Assembly: GCA_005773635.1 (NCBI GenBank)
Contig: SXHN01000069.1
Span: 1-34,010, forward strand
Source of the DNA: Actinomycetota bacterium
GTDB taxonomy: Bacteria; Actinomycetota; Acidimicrobiia; IMCC26256; PALSA-610
Direction: 5' to 3'
DNA: 34,010 nucleotides
In this document: piece by piece, positions 1 through 8,880 of the stretch
Position numbering within the stretch: the first letter of the stretch is position 1
Layout of the letters: the number at the start of each line of letters is the position of its first letter
Position numbers and translations under genes: made by a program
The notes under the pieces: generated by a model
Databases searched by the model: none
Told to the model about the DNA's origin: nothing
Seen by the model: the letters and a program-made list of their open reading frames with translations, nothing else

Positions 1-629
1 ATTCCGCCGAGGATTTCGTGACGCACGAGGTCTTCAAGCATCTCAGGGTTATCTGGATCCCACCGGCCGGCGCCACCGATGAACGACAGCACCATGCGTG
101 CCATGTAGTCACAGGCCCGCGCAACGTCCAGATCACTGCGCACCCGGCCTGCGGCCTGTTCGCGTTCCAAATACGGGTGCAGAAAATCAGCGATGAACGG
201 CAAGGTCTTGGCCGATTCCGTTGTCAAGAACCCCAAGAGTCGCGCCGGCTCGGTCGTGAGCATCGTTTGCAACAAGGCATGTTCACGCACTGCGTGGTGG
301 GCTTGGCGAGCCCCCAACACCAAGAGTTCAACGAGATCGGCCGCTTCACGAACCTGATCGCTGAGCCGCACAAAAAAATTGGCGACCTCCCAACCAACGG
401 TTTCGCGCAACAACTCGTCGCGCCCACCGGGAAACTGGCGATAGATCGAAGCCCGAGACACGCCCGACTCCTTCACGACATCGTCGATGGTCGTTTTAGC
501 GAGTCCAAAGCGCGCAACGCAACGGTACGTGGCGGCCAGCACAAGATCTCGGGCGGAAAGCGGGTCATCTGCAGCGATTGGAACAGTCACACCACCATTG
601 TCGCCCGTACGATGCCTCAACATGAACAT
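1..629 (-). CDS. TetR-family transcriptional regulator (3' end beyond window)
   Basis: Reading the minus strand from ATG at 629 gives an open frame of about 209 codons that leaves the window at base 1. The N-terminal part is a TetR-type helix-turn-helix: ARDLVLAATYRCVARFG, then KTTIDDVVKESGVSRASIYR and a QFPGGRDELL stretch, followed by a mostly helical ligand/dimer domain (for example ADLVELLVLGARQAHHAVRE). The start is uncertain: ATG at 629, ATG at 623 and GTG at 590 are all in frame, and none has a clear Shine-Dalgarno. GTG at 590 would leave the shorter leader usual in this family. The gene diverges from bioA, and the two upstream starts overlap the bioA start. This placement suggests local control of the biotin genes, like the actinobacterial TetR regulator BioQ, but that is inference from position only. 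Confidence 0.85.
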   Translation of the reverse strand, partial: MFMLRHRTGDNGGVTVPIAADDPLSARDLVLAATYRCVARFGLAKTTIDDVVKESGVSRASIYRQFPGGRDELLRETVGWEVANFFVRLSDQVREAADLVELLVLGARQAHHAVREHALLQTMLTTEPARLLGFLTTESAKTLPFIADFLHPYLEREQAAGRVRSDLDVARACDYMARMVLSFIGGAGRWDPDNPEMLEDLVRHEILGG

Positions 630-1920
630 AGGACACGACGACTGGGTAACCCGAGACGTGAATGTCGTCTGGCACGGGTTCACTCAGATGGACTCCTTTG
701 CCGCGAATCGCCCCATGATTGTTGCGAACGCCGAAGGTCATCACCTCATCGATACTGACGGTCGGCGATACCTCGACGCGGTTTCTTCGTTGTGGGTCAC
801 GACCCTCGGCCACAGAGTCCCTGAACTCGACGACGCGATTGTTCAGCAACTCGCCAAGGGCGCGCACAGCACGATGTTGGGCAATGGCAATCAAGTCGTC
901 ATCGAACTCTCCGAAGCGCTCGCCAAGGTCGTTCCCGTCGATCGACCTCATTTTCTGTACGCGTCAGACGGTGCAAGCGCGGTGGAACAAGCACTCAAGA
1001 TGGCGTTCCAGTATTGGGCCAACGTCGGAGAACCCGCGCACTCAAAGTTTCTTGCTTTTCGAGGTGCGTACCACGGTGACACCATCGGCGCGTTGTCAGT
1101 CGGCGACGACGGATTCGGGGCCGACATCTTCAACGCACTGCGTTTCGATGTACTGCGCGCACCGGCGTTTGATGACCCCGAGTGTTTCGACCGTGCGATT
1201 GCTTTAGTCGAACAACATGCTCACCAACTCGCAGCAGTGATCATCGAACCCTCGGTGCAAGCCGCCGCCGGAATGCAACTCTGTGACCTCGATGGATTGC
1301 GCCGCTTTGGCGCGGCGTGCAAGGCCAATGGCGTGCTGCTTATCTGCGATGAGATCGCCACGGGATTTGGTCGCACTGGTGAGCTGTTTGCGTCGACGAC
1401 GTGCGGACTGGAACCCGATCTGCTCTGCCTCGGCAAAGGGCTCACCGGTGGCTACTTGCCGATGTCTGTGACTGCAGCAAGCGATCGCATCTTCCAAGCA
1501 TTCATTGGCCCCGATCTCGGCACAACGACCTTCTATCACGGGCATTCTTATGGTGGAAACGCGCTCGCGGCTGCAGTCGCGCTTCGTCACCTCGAGCTCA
1601 TCGAAGCGTGGGATGTGCTCGCCAACGTGCGCGAACGGTCACTGGAATTCGAACAATTGTTGCATGATCGCATCGACGCCAACCCGGCGGTCAAAGAGAT
1701 ACGGCTCCGCGGACTCATGGGTGGCATCGAACTCGCGCCTCCGATCCCCGGCTTACGTTGGGGTCGCAAAGTTGCTGCAGCCGCGACAGACCGCGGAGTG
1801 TTCCTGCGTCCGATTGGAGATACCGTCATTCTGATGCCGCCGCTCACCTTGACCTCTGAAGAAGTGCACGAGATCGTGCACGCGCTGAGCGCGGCCATCG
1901 ACGAAGTCGCGAGCGATTGA
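622..1920 (+). CDS. bioA: Adenosylmethionine-8-amino-7-oxononanoate aminotransferase (DAPA synthase)
   Basis: This PLP-dependent class III aminotransferase converts 7-keto-8-aminopelargonate to 7,8-diaminopelargonate in the cytosol, with SAM as amino donor. The 432-residue protein has the BioA N-terminal VWHGFTQM (residues 16-23), YHGDT around residue 150, the PLP aspartate in CDEIATGFGRTG (Asp243) and the Schiff-base lysine in LGKGLTGGYLP (Lys272). The frame is open 45 codons further upstream, but ATG at 622 puts the WH..T motif 16 residues in, close to E. coli BioA, so I chose it. No strong ribosome site is visible, and the start lies within the 5' end of the divergent regulator, so the transcript may be leaderless. 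bioF follows after 7 nt. Confidence 0.95.
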   Translation: MNIGHDDWVTRDVNVVWHGFTQMDSFAANRPMIVANAEGHHLIDTDGRRYLDAVSSLWVTTLGHRVPELDDAIVQQLAKGAHSTMLGNGNQVVIELSEALAKVVPVDRPHFLYASDGASAVEQALKMAFQYWANVGEPAHSKFLAFRGAYHGDTIGALSVGDDGFGADIFNALRFDVLRAPAFDDPECFDRAIALVEQHAHQLAAVIIEPSVQAAAGMQLCDLDGLRRFGAACKANGVLLICDEIATGFGRTGELFASTTCGLEPDLLCLGKGLTGGYLPMSVTAASDRIFQAFIGPDLGTTTFYHGHSYGGNALAAAVALRHLELIEAWDVLANVRERSLEFEQLLHDRIDANPAVKEIRLRGLMGGIELAPPIPGLRWGRKVAAAATDRGVFLRPIGDTVILMPPLTLTSEEVHEIVHALSAAIDEVASD

Positions 1921-1927
1921 TTCCGCG

Positions 1928-3055
1928 ATGACCTGGTTCGATTGGGCCCAACACGAAACCGATGCGATTCATCAGCTCGGACGCTGGCGTTCACCGCGGG
2001 CGTTCGACTCGCGGGGCCCTGTCGGAATGCTCCAAGATGGCCGAGAAGTTGTTTCGTTCGCTTCGAATGACTACCTAGGCCTTTCACAGCATCCAGCGGT
2101 TATTGCCGCGGCGCACGCCGCGCTCGACAACTTCGGTGCGGGCAGCGGCAGCGCCCGTTTGATCGTCGGCGCCCGAACGTTGCATGACCAACTTGAAATG
2201 GAACTCGCCCGTTGGAAGCACTGCGAATCGTCGGTGTTATTCCCTACCGGATTCGCGGCGAACCTAGGCGTGTTCAGCACATTCGCAGATCCGAACACGT
2301 TGATCTGTTCGGATGAGCTCAACCATGCCTCGATCATTGATGGTTGTCGCAACTCAAAGGCCGAAATTCGAATTTATCGGCACCGCGACTTGCAGCATCT
2401 CGATGAACTGCTGAGCGCAGCCGATGGTCGCCGTTGCATCATCGTGAGCGACACCGTTTTTTCGATGGACGGCGATGTCGCCGATACCGAGGGCCTCGTA
2501 CGACTCGCGACTGCCCATCAAGCACTGCTTGTATTGGACGAAGCCCACGCGGTGCTCGGCCCCGACCCTGACCTCAGCCCCGTTGCCCATCTTCGGGTTG
2601 GCACAATGTCGAAGACGCTCGGTGCGCTCGGCGGTTTCGTCGCCGGGCCGCGGATCCTCACCGATTTGCTGGTGAACCGCGCACGTTCCTATATCTTCAC
2701 GACGGCTGCTACTCCCGCCGACACGGCCGCGGCCCTCGCGGCGCTCGAGGTCGTGCGATCCAACGAAGGCACATCGCTCATTGACCGACTCGGGGCCAAC
2801 GTTCGACGAGTGCGCAGCGATCATGCATCGCCAATCATCCCGATACTGCTCGGCGCTGAAGACGCCGCAATCGCCGCCTCCCAGCAACTTCTTGATCGCG
2901 GCTTGCTGGTGCCCGCAATTCGTCCTCCAACCGTCGCGCCCGGCACCTGCAGGTTGCGAATTGCGATCAGCGCGCTCCATACCGATTCGCAACTCGATGA
3001 TTTGTGTAGCGCTCTCGCAGCGATCGAACCCACGCTTGATTGCCGACACACATGA
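1928..3055 (+). CDS. bioF: 8-amino-7-oxononanoate synthase
   Basis: This alpha-oxoamine synthase condenses pimeloyl-ACP/CoA with L-alanine to 7-keto-8-aminopelargonate, the step before BioA. The 375-residue protein has SNDYLGL (47-53), the glycine/serine-rich GSGSARLIVG, SDELNHASIIDG, DEAHAVLG (204-211) and the PLP lysine in GTMSKTLGALGG (Lys229). Length is normal for the family (about 385). It starts 7 nt after bioA, and its TGA overlaps the bioD ATG (ATGA), so bioA-bioF-bioD form one translationally coupled operon. A related oxoamine synthase such as KBL is possible by sequence alone, but the bio neighbours settle the assignment. Confidence 0.95.
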   Translation: MTWFDWAQHETDAIHQLGRWRSPRAFDSRGPVGMLQDGREVVSFASNDYLGLSQHPAVIAAAHAALDNFGAGSGSARLIVGARTLHDQLEMELARWKHCESSVLFPTGFAANLGVFSTFADPNTLICSDELNHASIIDGCRNSKAEIRIYRHRDLQHLDELLSAADGRRCIIVSDTVFSMDGDVADTEGLVRLATAHQALLVLDEAHAVLGPDPDLSPVAHLRVGTMSKTLGALGGFVAGPRILTDLLVNRARSYIFTTAATPADTAAALAALEVVRSNEGTSLIDRLGANVRRVRSDHASPIIPILLGAEDAAIAASQQLLDRGLLVPAIRPPTVAPGTCRLRIAISALHTDSQLDDLCSALAAIEPTLDCRHT

Positions 3056-3717
3056 AGACACTCGTTGTGGTCACCGGGACTGGCACCGAAGTCGGAAAAA
3101 CGTTTGTGGCAGCAGCCACGATCGCACAGCTTCGCAAACAATCAATCACGGTGGCTGCACGCAAGCCAGCGCAAAGCTTCGACCCCGACGACCAGCACCC
3201 CCATGATTCTGCGGTCTTGAGTGCCGCGAGTGGAGAAACCGACACCGAAGTCTGTCCGGCGAATCGCCGCTACCCAATAGCGATGGCGCCCCCGATGGCA
3301 GCGGATGCGTTGCGATTGCCACCCATTTTGCTCCAGGATCTCATGAACGAGATCGCGGCAACCTCAGCTGATGTCATGATGCTCGAAGGTGCCGGCGGCC
3401 TGAGATCACCGCTCGCCCACGATGGTGACGGGTTAGATCTGATGACGCAGTTGCCAACCGCGCTAGCGGTTGTCGTCGCAGACGCGGGCCTCGGCACCAT
3501 CAACGCGGTAACGCTTACCGTCGATGCGATCCGATTGCATTGCAGAGTACCGATCGCCGTCATCTTGAATCGGTACAACCCAGCAGATTCCCTCCACGTT
3601 GCCAATCGCGTCTATCTCCAACATCACAGCCCGGCTCGAATCCTCACCACGATCGCCGAGCTCGCAATCGAAATAATCAACGTTCACCGAGAGTCCTTGC
3701 GCAACGATCAGCGGTGA
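3052..3717 (+). CDS. bioD: Dethiobiotin synthetase
   Basis: BioD carboxylates diaminopelargonate to dethiobiotin using ATP and CO2. The 221-residue protein starts MKTLVVVTGTGTEVGKT, with the P-loop at about residues 9-17. KPAQSFDPDD follows at 38-47 (substrate lysine region), then the acidic LEGAGGLRSPL (111-121) and ILNRYNP (171-177). A TTG 12 nt upstream is in frame, but ATG at 3052 overlaps the bioF stop as ATGA and places the P-loop as in E. coli BioD, so it is preferred. It is the last gene of the biotin operon here; bioB, the final pathway step, is not in the window. Convergent dapB begins 40 bp downstream with no clear terminator between them. Confidence 0.94.
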   Translation: MKTLVVVTGTGTEVGKTFVAAATIAQLRKQSITVAARKPAQSFDPDDQHPHDSAVLSAASGETDTEVCPANRRYPIAMAPPMAADALRLPPILLQDLMNEIAATSADVMMLEGAGGLRSPLAHDGDGLDLMTQLPTALAVVVADAGLGTINAVTLTVDAIRLHCRVPIAVILNRYNPADSLHVANRVYLQHHSPARILTTIAELAIEIINVHRESLRNDQR

Positions 3718-3757
3718 GCAGAACCCGCTTGCTCGATGCGCCGCGAATGAGGGCCCG

Positions 3758-4531
3758 TTATAGACCGAGCAATGCATCCAACCCGACGGTGAGACCGTCA
3801 CGTGATCCGACCTGTCGAACCGCAAGCAACACACCCGGCATATAGGCATCGCGATCAAAACTGTCGTGACGGATGCTCAACGTCTGGCCAGCCGAACCCA
3901 AGATCACCTCTTGATGAGCAAACATGCCGCGCATCCGCACCGAATGCACAGGAATTCCTGCAACAGTTCCCCCGCGAGCACCCGGCGCAACCTCGGTCGT
4001 TGTTGGGTCGGGTGCCCATTCTTGGCTTGCGGCACCCATTCGTTGCGCAGTTCGCACCGCCGTCCCGGACGGCGCGTCGATCTTGCGGTCATGGTGGAGC
4101 TCAATGATCTCGGCAGTTTCAAACCACGGTGCCGCGAGCTCGGCGAATCGCATCATCAGAATCGCGCCAATGGTGAAGTTCGCTGCGATGATGGCGTTCG
4201 CTGCCGAGTCTTTGAACTGCGACTCAAACTGAGCCATCTCCTCGTCGCTGAAACCGGTGGTACCCATAACCACATGCACACCGTTCGCGGCGCACCACGC
4301 GATGGTGTCGCGCGCCGCCGCCAGCACAGTGAAATCGATCACCACTTCGGCTGCGGTCGAGATAAATGCATCGCGATCGGCGGCAATTACCATGGTGCTG
4401 CCAGCAACGGTCTGGCCGGCACCGTACGCATCGACGGCTGCCACAAGTTCTAAGTCGTGGGCCTCAAGAATCGCTCGACACACGGTCGCGCCCATGCGAC
4501 CGGCCGCACCACACACTCCAACACGAATCAT
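3758..4531 (-). CDS. dapB: 4-hydroxy-tetrahydrodipicolinate reductase
   Basis: DapB reduces hydroxy-tetrahydrodipicolinate with NAD(P)H in the lysine/diaminopimelate pathway. The 257-residue protein begins MIRVGVCGAAGRMG, the nucleotide-binding glycine motif. VVMGTTGFS and the substrate signature ELHHDRKIDAPSGTA (catalytic His-His and Lys) follow. The frame extends 14 codons upstream, but the extra residues precede the dinucleotide fold and are unlikely to be translated. dapB usually lies downstream of pnp and the M16 protease in Actinobacteria; here two + strand genes separate it from them. No good Shine-Dalgarno is visible. Confidence 0.95.
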   Translation of the reverse strand: MIRVGVCGAAGRMGATVCRAILEAHDLELVAAVDAYGAGQTVAGSTMVIAADRDAFISTAAEVVIDFTVLAAARDTIAWCAANGVHVVMGTTGFSDEEMAQFESQFKDSAANAIIAANFTIGAILMMRFAELAAPWFETAEIIELHHDRKIDAPSGTAVRTAQRMGAASQEWAPDPTTTEVAPGARGGTVAGIPVHSVRMRGMFAHQEVILGSAGQTLSIRHDSFDRDAYMPGVLLAVRQVGSRDGLTVGLDALLGL

Positions 4532-4706
4532 GCTTCGACAGTATCGGAGCCAACCACAGCGTCGCATCGTCATTGTGGGAACTTTCGTGCGCTAGTCGGC
4601 TGGCACCCTCGACGTGCAGCGAGGCGCACACCGCGTCCCGAACCGTTAGCATGCTCATATCGCAGTCGTCCGGGGGCGAGCCGGGAGATGTAGGGGACGT
4701 TCAGTT

Positions 4707-7010
4707 TTGCTTTCACGAATACGACGAGCGGCCACTGTCGCGGTCTGCGTCGCGACATCCGCAGTCATCGTTTCGTGCACCTCGCCGCCTCCCGCCATGA
4801 CAGTCCGCAACGGTCTGAGCGCCGTCGAGGCTGCTCCATCGTGCTACGCGATCAAACAAAGTTTTCCTGCGAGCGGCGACGGCATGTATTGGCTCGTCAC
4901 GCCGCAACTGATCGCGCCGAGTCAGTTCTATTGCGACATGACCACCGACGGCGGAGGGTGGGTGCTCATTGGGCGTGGCCGCCAAGGTTGGCGATTCAAC
5001 GGCGCGGGCCAAGGCAGCCCCGCCACATTGCGCACGGCGATCTCAGGGCCTAGCGCATTCGCCCCCGCATCGCTCAGTACTTCCACTATCAACGGGCTTC
5101 TCGGGGGCGGGCGCACCGATGCTCTGAACGACGGCATCCGGGTTCGCCGAGCGGCCAACGATACCGGCACAGCATGGCAGGAATTGAGATATCACTTACG
5201 CAGCGAGCACTCGTGGTCGTGGGGTTTTGGCGGCGGCATTCTGCTCAACTCAATCGATATCAACGGCATCAACTATCCCCTTCCCAATTCCAATGCATTC
5301 GCTGCGAGCACCTCCGATGTTGCGATCGACGACGCAACGATGCGAGTGTTTACGTGGCCTTGGTTTGGCCACAATTCTCAAGCTGGTTTCTCGTACGGCT
5401 CAACGGTTGCCGGATCCGCAGCAGGCGGCTCGTACCTTTGGGCGGCGGCGGACGAAAACTATGCAGTTGCATTCGCGCAGGTGTGGATCCGTCCGCAATT
5501 CGGTGACGCCGAAGCCGGATTCACACCTATCGGCAACGGTGGCCTCCCGTCAGACTCCCAACCTGCAATCGTGTCGAACACGCCCTCCACCATGAATTGG
5601 GGCGTGACCGGGGTGCTGAAAGTGGCCGACCCTGATCCTGCCAACGACTCGCCAGTACTTGCGCTTGCACAAGTCGGCAACACTGTTTTTGTCGGCGGCA
5701 AATTTGAACATGTGCAGAACGGGTCGGCCGCAACGCCAATTGCCCAAAACTTTCTCGCCGCGTTCGACGTCACCACTGGCAATTGGCTCAGTGGCTTTCG
5801 CCCGGTGCTTGACGGCCTCGTGTACGACCTCGAAGCCGCACCGAATGGGCAACTTCTCGTTGCGGGAAATTTTACGAGTGTCAATGGTGCCTCGAATACC
5901 GCTGGCCTCGCGATGCTCGATCGGACCACAGGCGTTCCCGCCGCCGGTTGGCAAGCTCCCGTGTCGAACAAGCGCTTCGCGGGCTCTCGCCCGTGGGTGC
6001 GCGCCATTGATGTGCAGGGCAACTACGTGTACGCCGTCGGAAGCTTCAACACCATCAAAGGTGGAACCTCGTTAGCTTCGGTTGCGACCGGCGGCGTTGC
6101 CCGCGTTTCGACTACAGACGGCACACCGGATCCATCGTGGACCGGCGTCGTCAATGCAATACCCACAGACATCGACGCCAGCGCCGACGGCGAGCGAGTC
6201 AGCATTGTCGGACGTTTCACCACATACAACGCAGCGTCGTCGACTGCAGTCGCGGTGGTAGATCAAGCGACCGGCGCGCCGATCCCGGGCCTTGGAGCCT
6301 ACGTACCTAGCGACACGGGCCCCACGACTCATTTCATGCTGGCGGTACTCGACCAAGGCAGCACGTTCACGCTGGGTGGGAGCCAACATTCCTTGCAGCG
6401 ATACCGGCGTAGCGACCTGCAATTTGAGCGCGCCCACGTCACTCGATACGGCGGCGACTTCCAAGCGCTCGCGGCTTCCAATGGCCTCATCTACACGTCG
6501 TGTCACTGCGGCAACTGGACCTACACCGATACCAACACGTATCCCGTAGATCATGACTACTCCCGCGTGATCCCGGTGAGTTGGGCGCTCGCCGTGGATG
6601 CCGCGACCTTCGACGTGGTGGAAGCATTCGAACCACAGATCAGCATGTCGACCCAATATGAAGGGCCGTGGGATCTCCTCGTCGATACCAATAGTTGCTT
6701 ATGGATCGGCGGCGATTTGATCAGCACATGGACGAACCAGTGGCTTGGTGGCTTCGCTCGACACTGTCAACGAGATGCGACGGCGCCGCCTACTCCTGCG
6801 GCCATCAAACATGTGCGGTCCAAAATCGTGTGGCGCGCGGTCACCGACCCTGCTGGCTCGCCGGTCACCTACGAAATTCTTCGCGACGACCGCGTCATTG
6901 CTGTGCAAGCGGAGAAGACCTACCTAGCTCCCAGCCCCGGCCGCTACTTCGTACGTTCGATTGATGCGGCAGGTAACCGGTCAGCAACAACCCCCGTCGT
7001 CGTGATCTGA
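4707..7010 (+). CDS. Secreted lipoprotein: fibrinogen-like domain plus beta-propeller-like repeats
   Basis: The 767-residue protein starts at TTG, with AGGGGAC 8-9 nt upstream. Residues 1-24 form a signal peptide ending in lipobox IVSC (Cys24), so the mature protein is probably lipid-anchored outside the membrane. Residues 43-265 resemble the fibrinogen-like fold: SCYAIK (Cys46) and FYCDMTTDGGGWVLIGRG (Cys76). Residues 315-690 contain recurrent blade-like segments: LAQVGNTVFVGGKFEHVQNG, LEAAPNGQLLVAGNFTSVNG and DVQGNYVYAVGSFNTIKGG. These look like a delta-60/DUF5122-type beta-propeller. Residues 695-767 look like a fibronectin-III-type end (TYEILRDDRV, YFVRSIDAAGN). A ligand- or glycan-binding role is inference. 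It lies 142 bp upstream of the copper oxidase gene on the same strand. Confidence 0.85.
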   Translation: MLSRIRRAATVAVCVATSAVIVSCTSPPPAMTVRNGLSAVEAAPSCYAIKQSFPASGDGMYWLVTPQLIAPSQFYCDMTTDGGGWVLIGRGRQGWRFNGAGQGSPATLRTAISGPSAFAPASLSTSTINGLLGGGRTDALNDGIRVRRAANDTGTAWQELRYHLRSEHSWSWGFGGGILLNSIDINGINYPLPNSNAFAASTSDVAIDDATMRVFTWPWFGHNSQAGFSYGSTVAGSAAGGSYLWAAADENYAVAFAQVWIRPQFGDAEAGFTPIGNGGLPSDSQPAIVSNTPSTMNWGVTGVLKVADPDPANDSPVLALAQVGNTVFVGGKFEHVQNGSAATPIAQNFLAAFDVTTGNWLSGFRPVLDGLVYDLEAAPNGQLLVAGNFTSVNGASNTAGLAMLDRTTGVPAAGWQAPVSNKRFAGSRPWVRAIDVQGNYVYAVGSFNTIKGGTSLASVATGGVARVSTTDGTPDPSWTGVVNAIPTDIDASADGERVSIVGRFTTYNAASSTAVAVVDQATGAPIPGLGAYVPSDTGPTTHFMLAVLDQGSTFTLGGSQHSLQRYRRSDLQFERAHVTRYGGDFQALAASNGLIYTSCHCGNWTYTDTNTYPVDHDYSRVIPVSWALAVDAATFDVVEAFEPQISMSTQYEGPWDLLVDTNSCLWIGGDLISTWTNQWLGGFARHCQRDATAPPTPAAIKHVRSKIVWRAVTDPAGSPVTYEILRDDRVIAVQAEKTYLAPSPGRYFVRSIDAAGNRSATTPVVVI

Positions 7011-7152
7011 CGCGCGCGACCGCTACTGGCGCGGCGGCTACTGGCGGCGTCGATGCATCGTCTGTTCCGGGCTAGCGCCGATTTCCACTTCATTGTCTCA
7101 CCCGGGCTGTAGGTTCCCTACAACAAATTGTGAGCAACGATGGGGAGACCTC

Positions 7153-8841
7153 ATGACCAACCTCTTGGGCGCTCGTGCCTGCGCGATAGCTGCTTTCGCT
7201 GCGATCGTCTCAGCAGGCACGGCGGCAACCACGGCAACCACCGCTGGGCCATCGGCCGCCAGGCCGCGCCAAACGCCAGCAACACCCGCAGTTGCTCAGT
7301 CGAACGGCGACCCACAAGTTGACCACGCCGAGCTGCGAATGTTCGGACAAGACATGGCGCATGAACATGCGCAGGCTCGATCCGAGGGCGCCAACGGAGC
7401 AACATTTGCACCTGCGGTCGCGACCGCGGCTGCCACACCTGACGTCGTCGGGCAATGGTCTGCTCCCAAGCAAAACGGTACCCCTGTCATCGGCGTCCAC
7501 ACCACATTGCTCACAACTGGCAAGGTGTTGATGTTCAGTCAGCTCTCGTACACCCTGCCCGACGGCCGCACAACCGGACGCACGATGGCTGCGGTCTGGG
7601 ATCCCGCGACGCAAACCGCACGGCGGGTTGATCCCTCGTCTACCGATAACTTGTTCTGCGGCGGAGCCACGGTCTTAGCCGACGGCACGGTGCTGGTCGT
7701 CGGCGGGGTCGATATTTTGAACGGCGGATCTTCGGGCATTCCGGTCGTGTATTTGTTCAATCCGCAAACTGAATCGTGGTCGCAGGCCCCGTCCATGAGC
7801 AAAGGCCGCTGGTATCCCACAGTTATCGAAACGATGAATGGTGGCGCGGTCATCGTCGGCGGGCGAGACGTGTTGAAGAAGGCGAATTGGGACGTCGAGA
7901 CGTTCGGTCCCTCGCTCACCGCAGCACCACAACTCGTTGGTACCTATAACCTCGACTATCAACAAGGCTTGTATCCCAACGGATTCCTCTTGCCCGACGG
8001 TTCAATATTTTGGTTCGCCGGCGATCGCAGCGATTTCATGGATACGGTGAATTGGCGCATCGATGCGGGGCCCGTTCCCAACGTTGTGCATATGGACTAC
8101 CCCAATGCAATGCTGCTGCCGCTGAAACCAGGCGGTGATTTCGAAATCGCCGTCTACGGCGGCAAAAACAAGCATCACGGCATCACCACGGCCGTAGCTG
8201 AGCGAATCAACTTGTCGGACCCTCAACCGAGCTTCCGGTTGACCGCACCAATGCCCGCGGCCCGCACGAACATGAACTCTGTGGTGTTGCCAGATGGGAC
8301 TATCGCGGTGATCGGCGGCAACGGTCTTGACAAATTTGGCCAGGCACACCTCCAGACGTTGCTCTACGATCCGACGGCCGACACGTGGACCCCAATGGCG
8401 TCACAAACACTGCGCCGCGCGTATCACTCCACCGCGATCCTGCTCCCCGATGGACGCGTACTTTCCGCCGGCGACAATGGCTCTTCAGTTCCTGGTGGAG
8501 GCGGGACGCAACTCGAAATCTATTCACCGCCATATCTGTTCAAGGGTGCTCGCCCCATCATCGCGTCGGCGCCTGCCAGCGCGGCACGCGGGGCCCGCAT
8601 TGCGGTGTCAACGACCACCAACATCGCGAAACTCGTATTGATCCAGCCCGGTTCCACTACCCATGCCACCGACATGCACCAACGCACCGTTGAGTTGGAA
8701 ACTTCTGCAAGACCAGCAGGAAAGGTCGGGCTCCGCGGCTATCTCCCCGCAGACGGGACAGTTCCGCCCGGTCCCTACATGTTGTTTGCAGTCGATTCGG
8801 CAGGAATCCCGTCGGTCGCAACGTGGATTCAAGTGACGTGA
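7153..8841 (+). CDS. Secreted copper-radical oxidase (galactose/glyoxal oxidase family)
   Basis: The family oxidises primary alcohols or aldehydes with O2, releasing H2O2, using one copper and a Cys-Tyr cofactor. The 562-residue protein starts at ATG 7153, with GGGGAG 6 nt upstream; an in-frame upstream start lacks this site. Residues 1-35 are an Ala/Thr-rich Sec-type signal. Kelch-like blades follow (GGATVLADGTVLVVGG, NSVVLPDGTIAVIGG, STAILLPDGRVLSAG). By motif alignment to galactose oxidase, the cofactor cysteine is Cys169 (NLFCGG) and its cross-link partner Tyr221 (GRWYPT). The remaining ligands are Tyr424-His425 (RRAYHST) and His504 (TTHATDMHQR). The C-terminal 100 residues match the Ig-like DUF1929 domain. 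All active-site residues are present, so it is probably active; the substrate is unknown. Confidence 0.9.
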   Translation: MTNLLGARACAIAAFAAIVSAGTAATTATTAGPSAARPRQTPATPAVAQSNGDPQVDHAELRMFGQDMAHEHAQARSEGANGATFAPAVATAAATPDVVGQWSAPKQNGTPVIGVHTTLLTTGKVLMFSQLSYTLPDGRTTGRTMAAVWDPATQTARRVDPSSTDNLFCGGATVLADGTVLVVGGVDILNGGSSGIPVVYLFNPQTESWSQAPSMSKGRWYPTVIETMNGGAVIVGGRDVLKKANWDVETFGPSLTAAPQLVGTYNLDYQQGLYPNGFLLPDGSIFWFAGDRSDFMDTVNWRIDAGPVPNVVHMDYPNAMLLPLKPGGDFEIAVYGGKNKHHGITTAVAERINLSDPQPSFRLTAPMPAARTNMNSVVLPDGTIAVIGGNGLDKFGQAHLQTLLYDPTADTWTPMASQTLRRAYHSTAILLPDGRVLSAGDNGSSVPGGGGTQLEIYSPPYLFKGARPIIASAPASAARGARIAVSTTTNIAKLVLIQPGSTTHATDMHQRTVELETSARPAGKVGLRGYLPADGTVPPGPYMLFAVDSAGIPSVATWIQVT

Positions 8842-8858
8842 GCCAGCACTGAATCATG

Positions 8859-8875
8859 GCTGAGCCTGGCTCAGC
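8859..8875. terminator. Palindrome between converging genes, possible bidirectional terminator
   Basis: The arms GCTGAGCC and GGCTCAGC around one T lie between the oxidase stop (8841) and the M16 protease stop (8881). A 6-bp stem with a CCTGG loop would form on either strand. There is no U-run, so factor-independent termination would be weak. Confidence 0.4.
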
Positions 8876-8880
8876 AATCG

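Noticed and set aside
18-758. Plus-strand open frame of 246 codons at the left edge
   Set aside because: It is antisense to the TetR gene and out of frame with bioA; no recognisable protein motif.
7023-7050. Short direct repeat GGCTACTGGCG-like, two copies upstream of the copper oxidase
   Set aside because: Only about 10 bp and near a GC-rich low-complexity stretch; could be chance.
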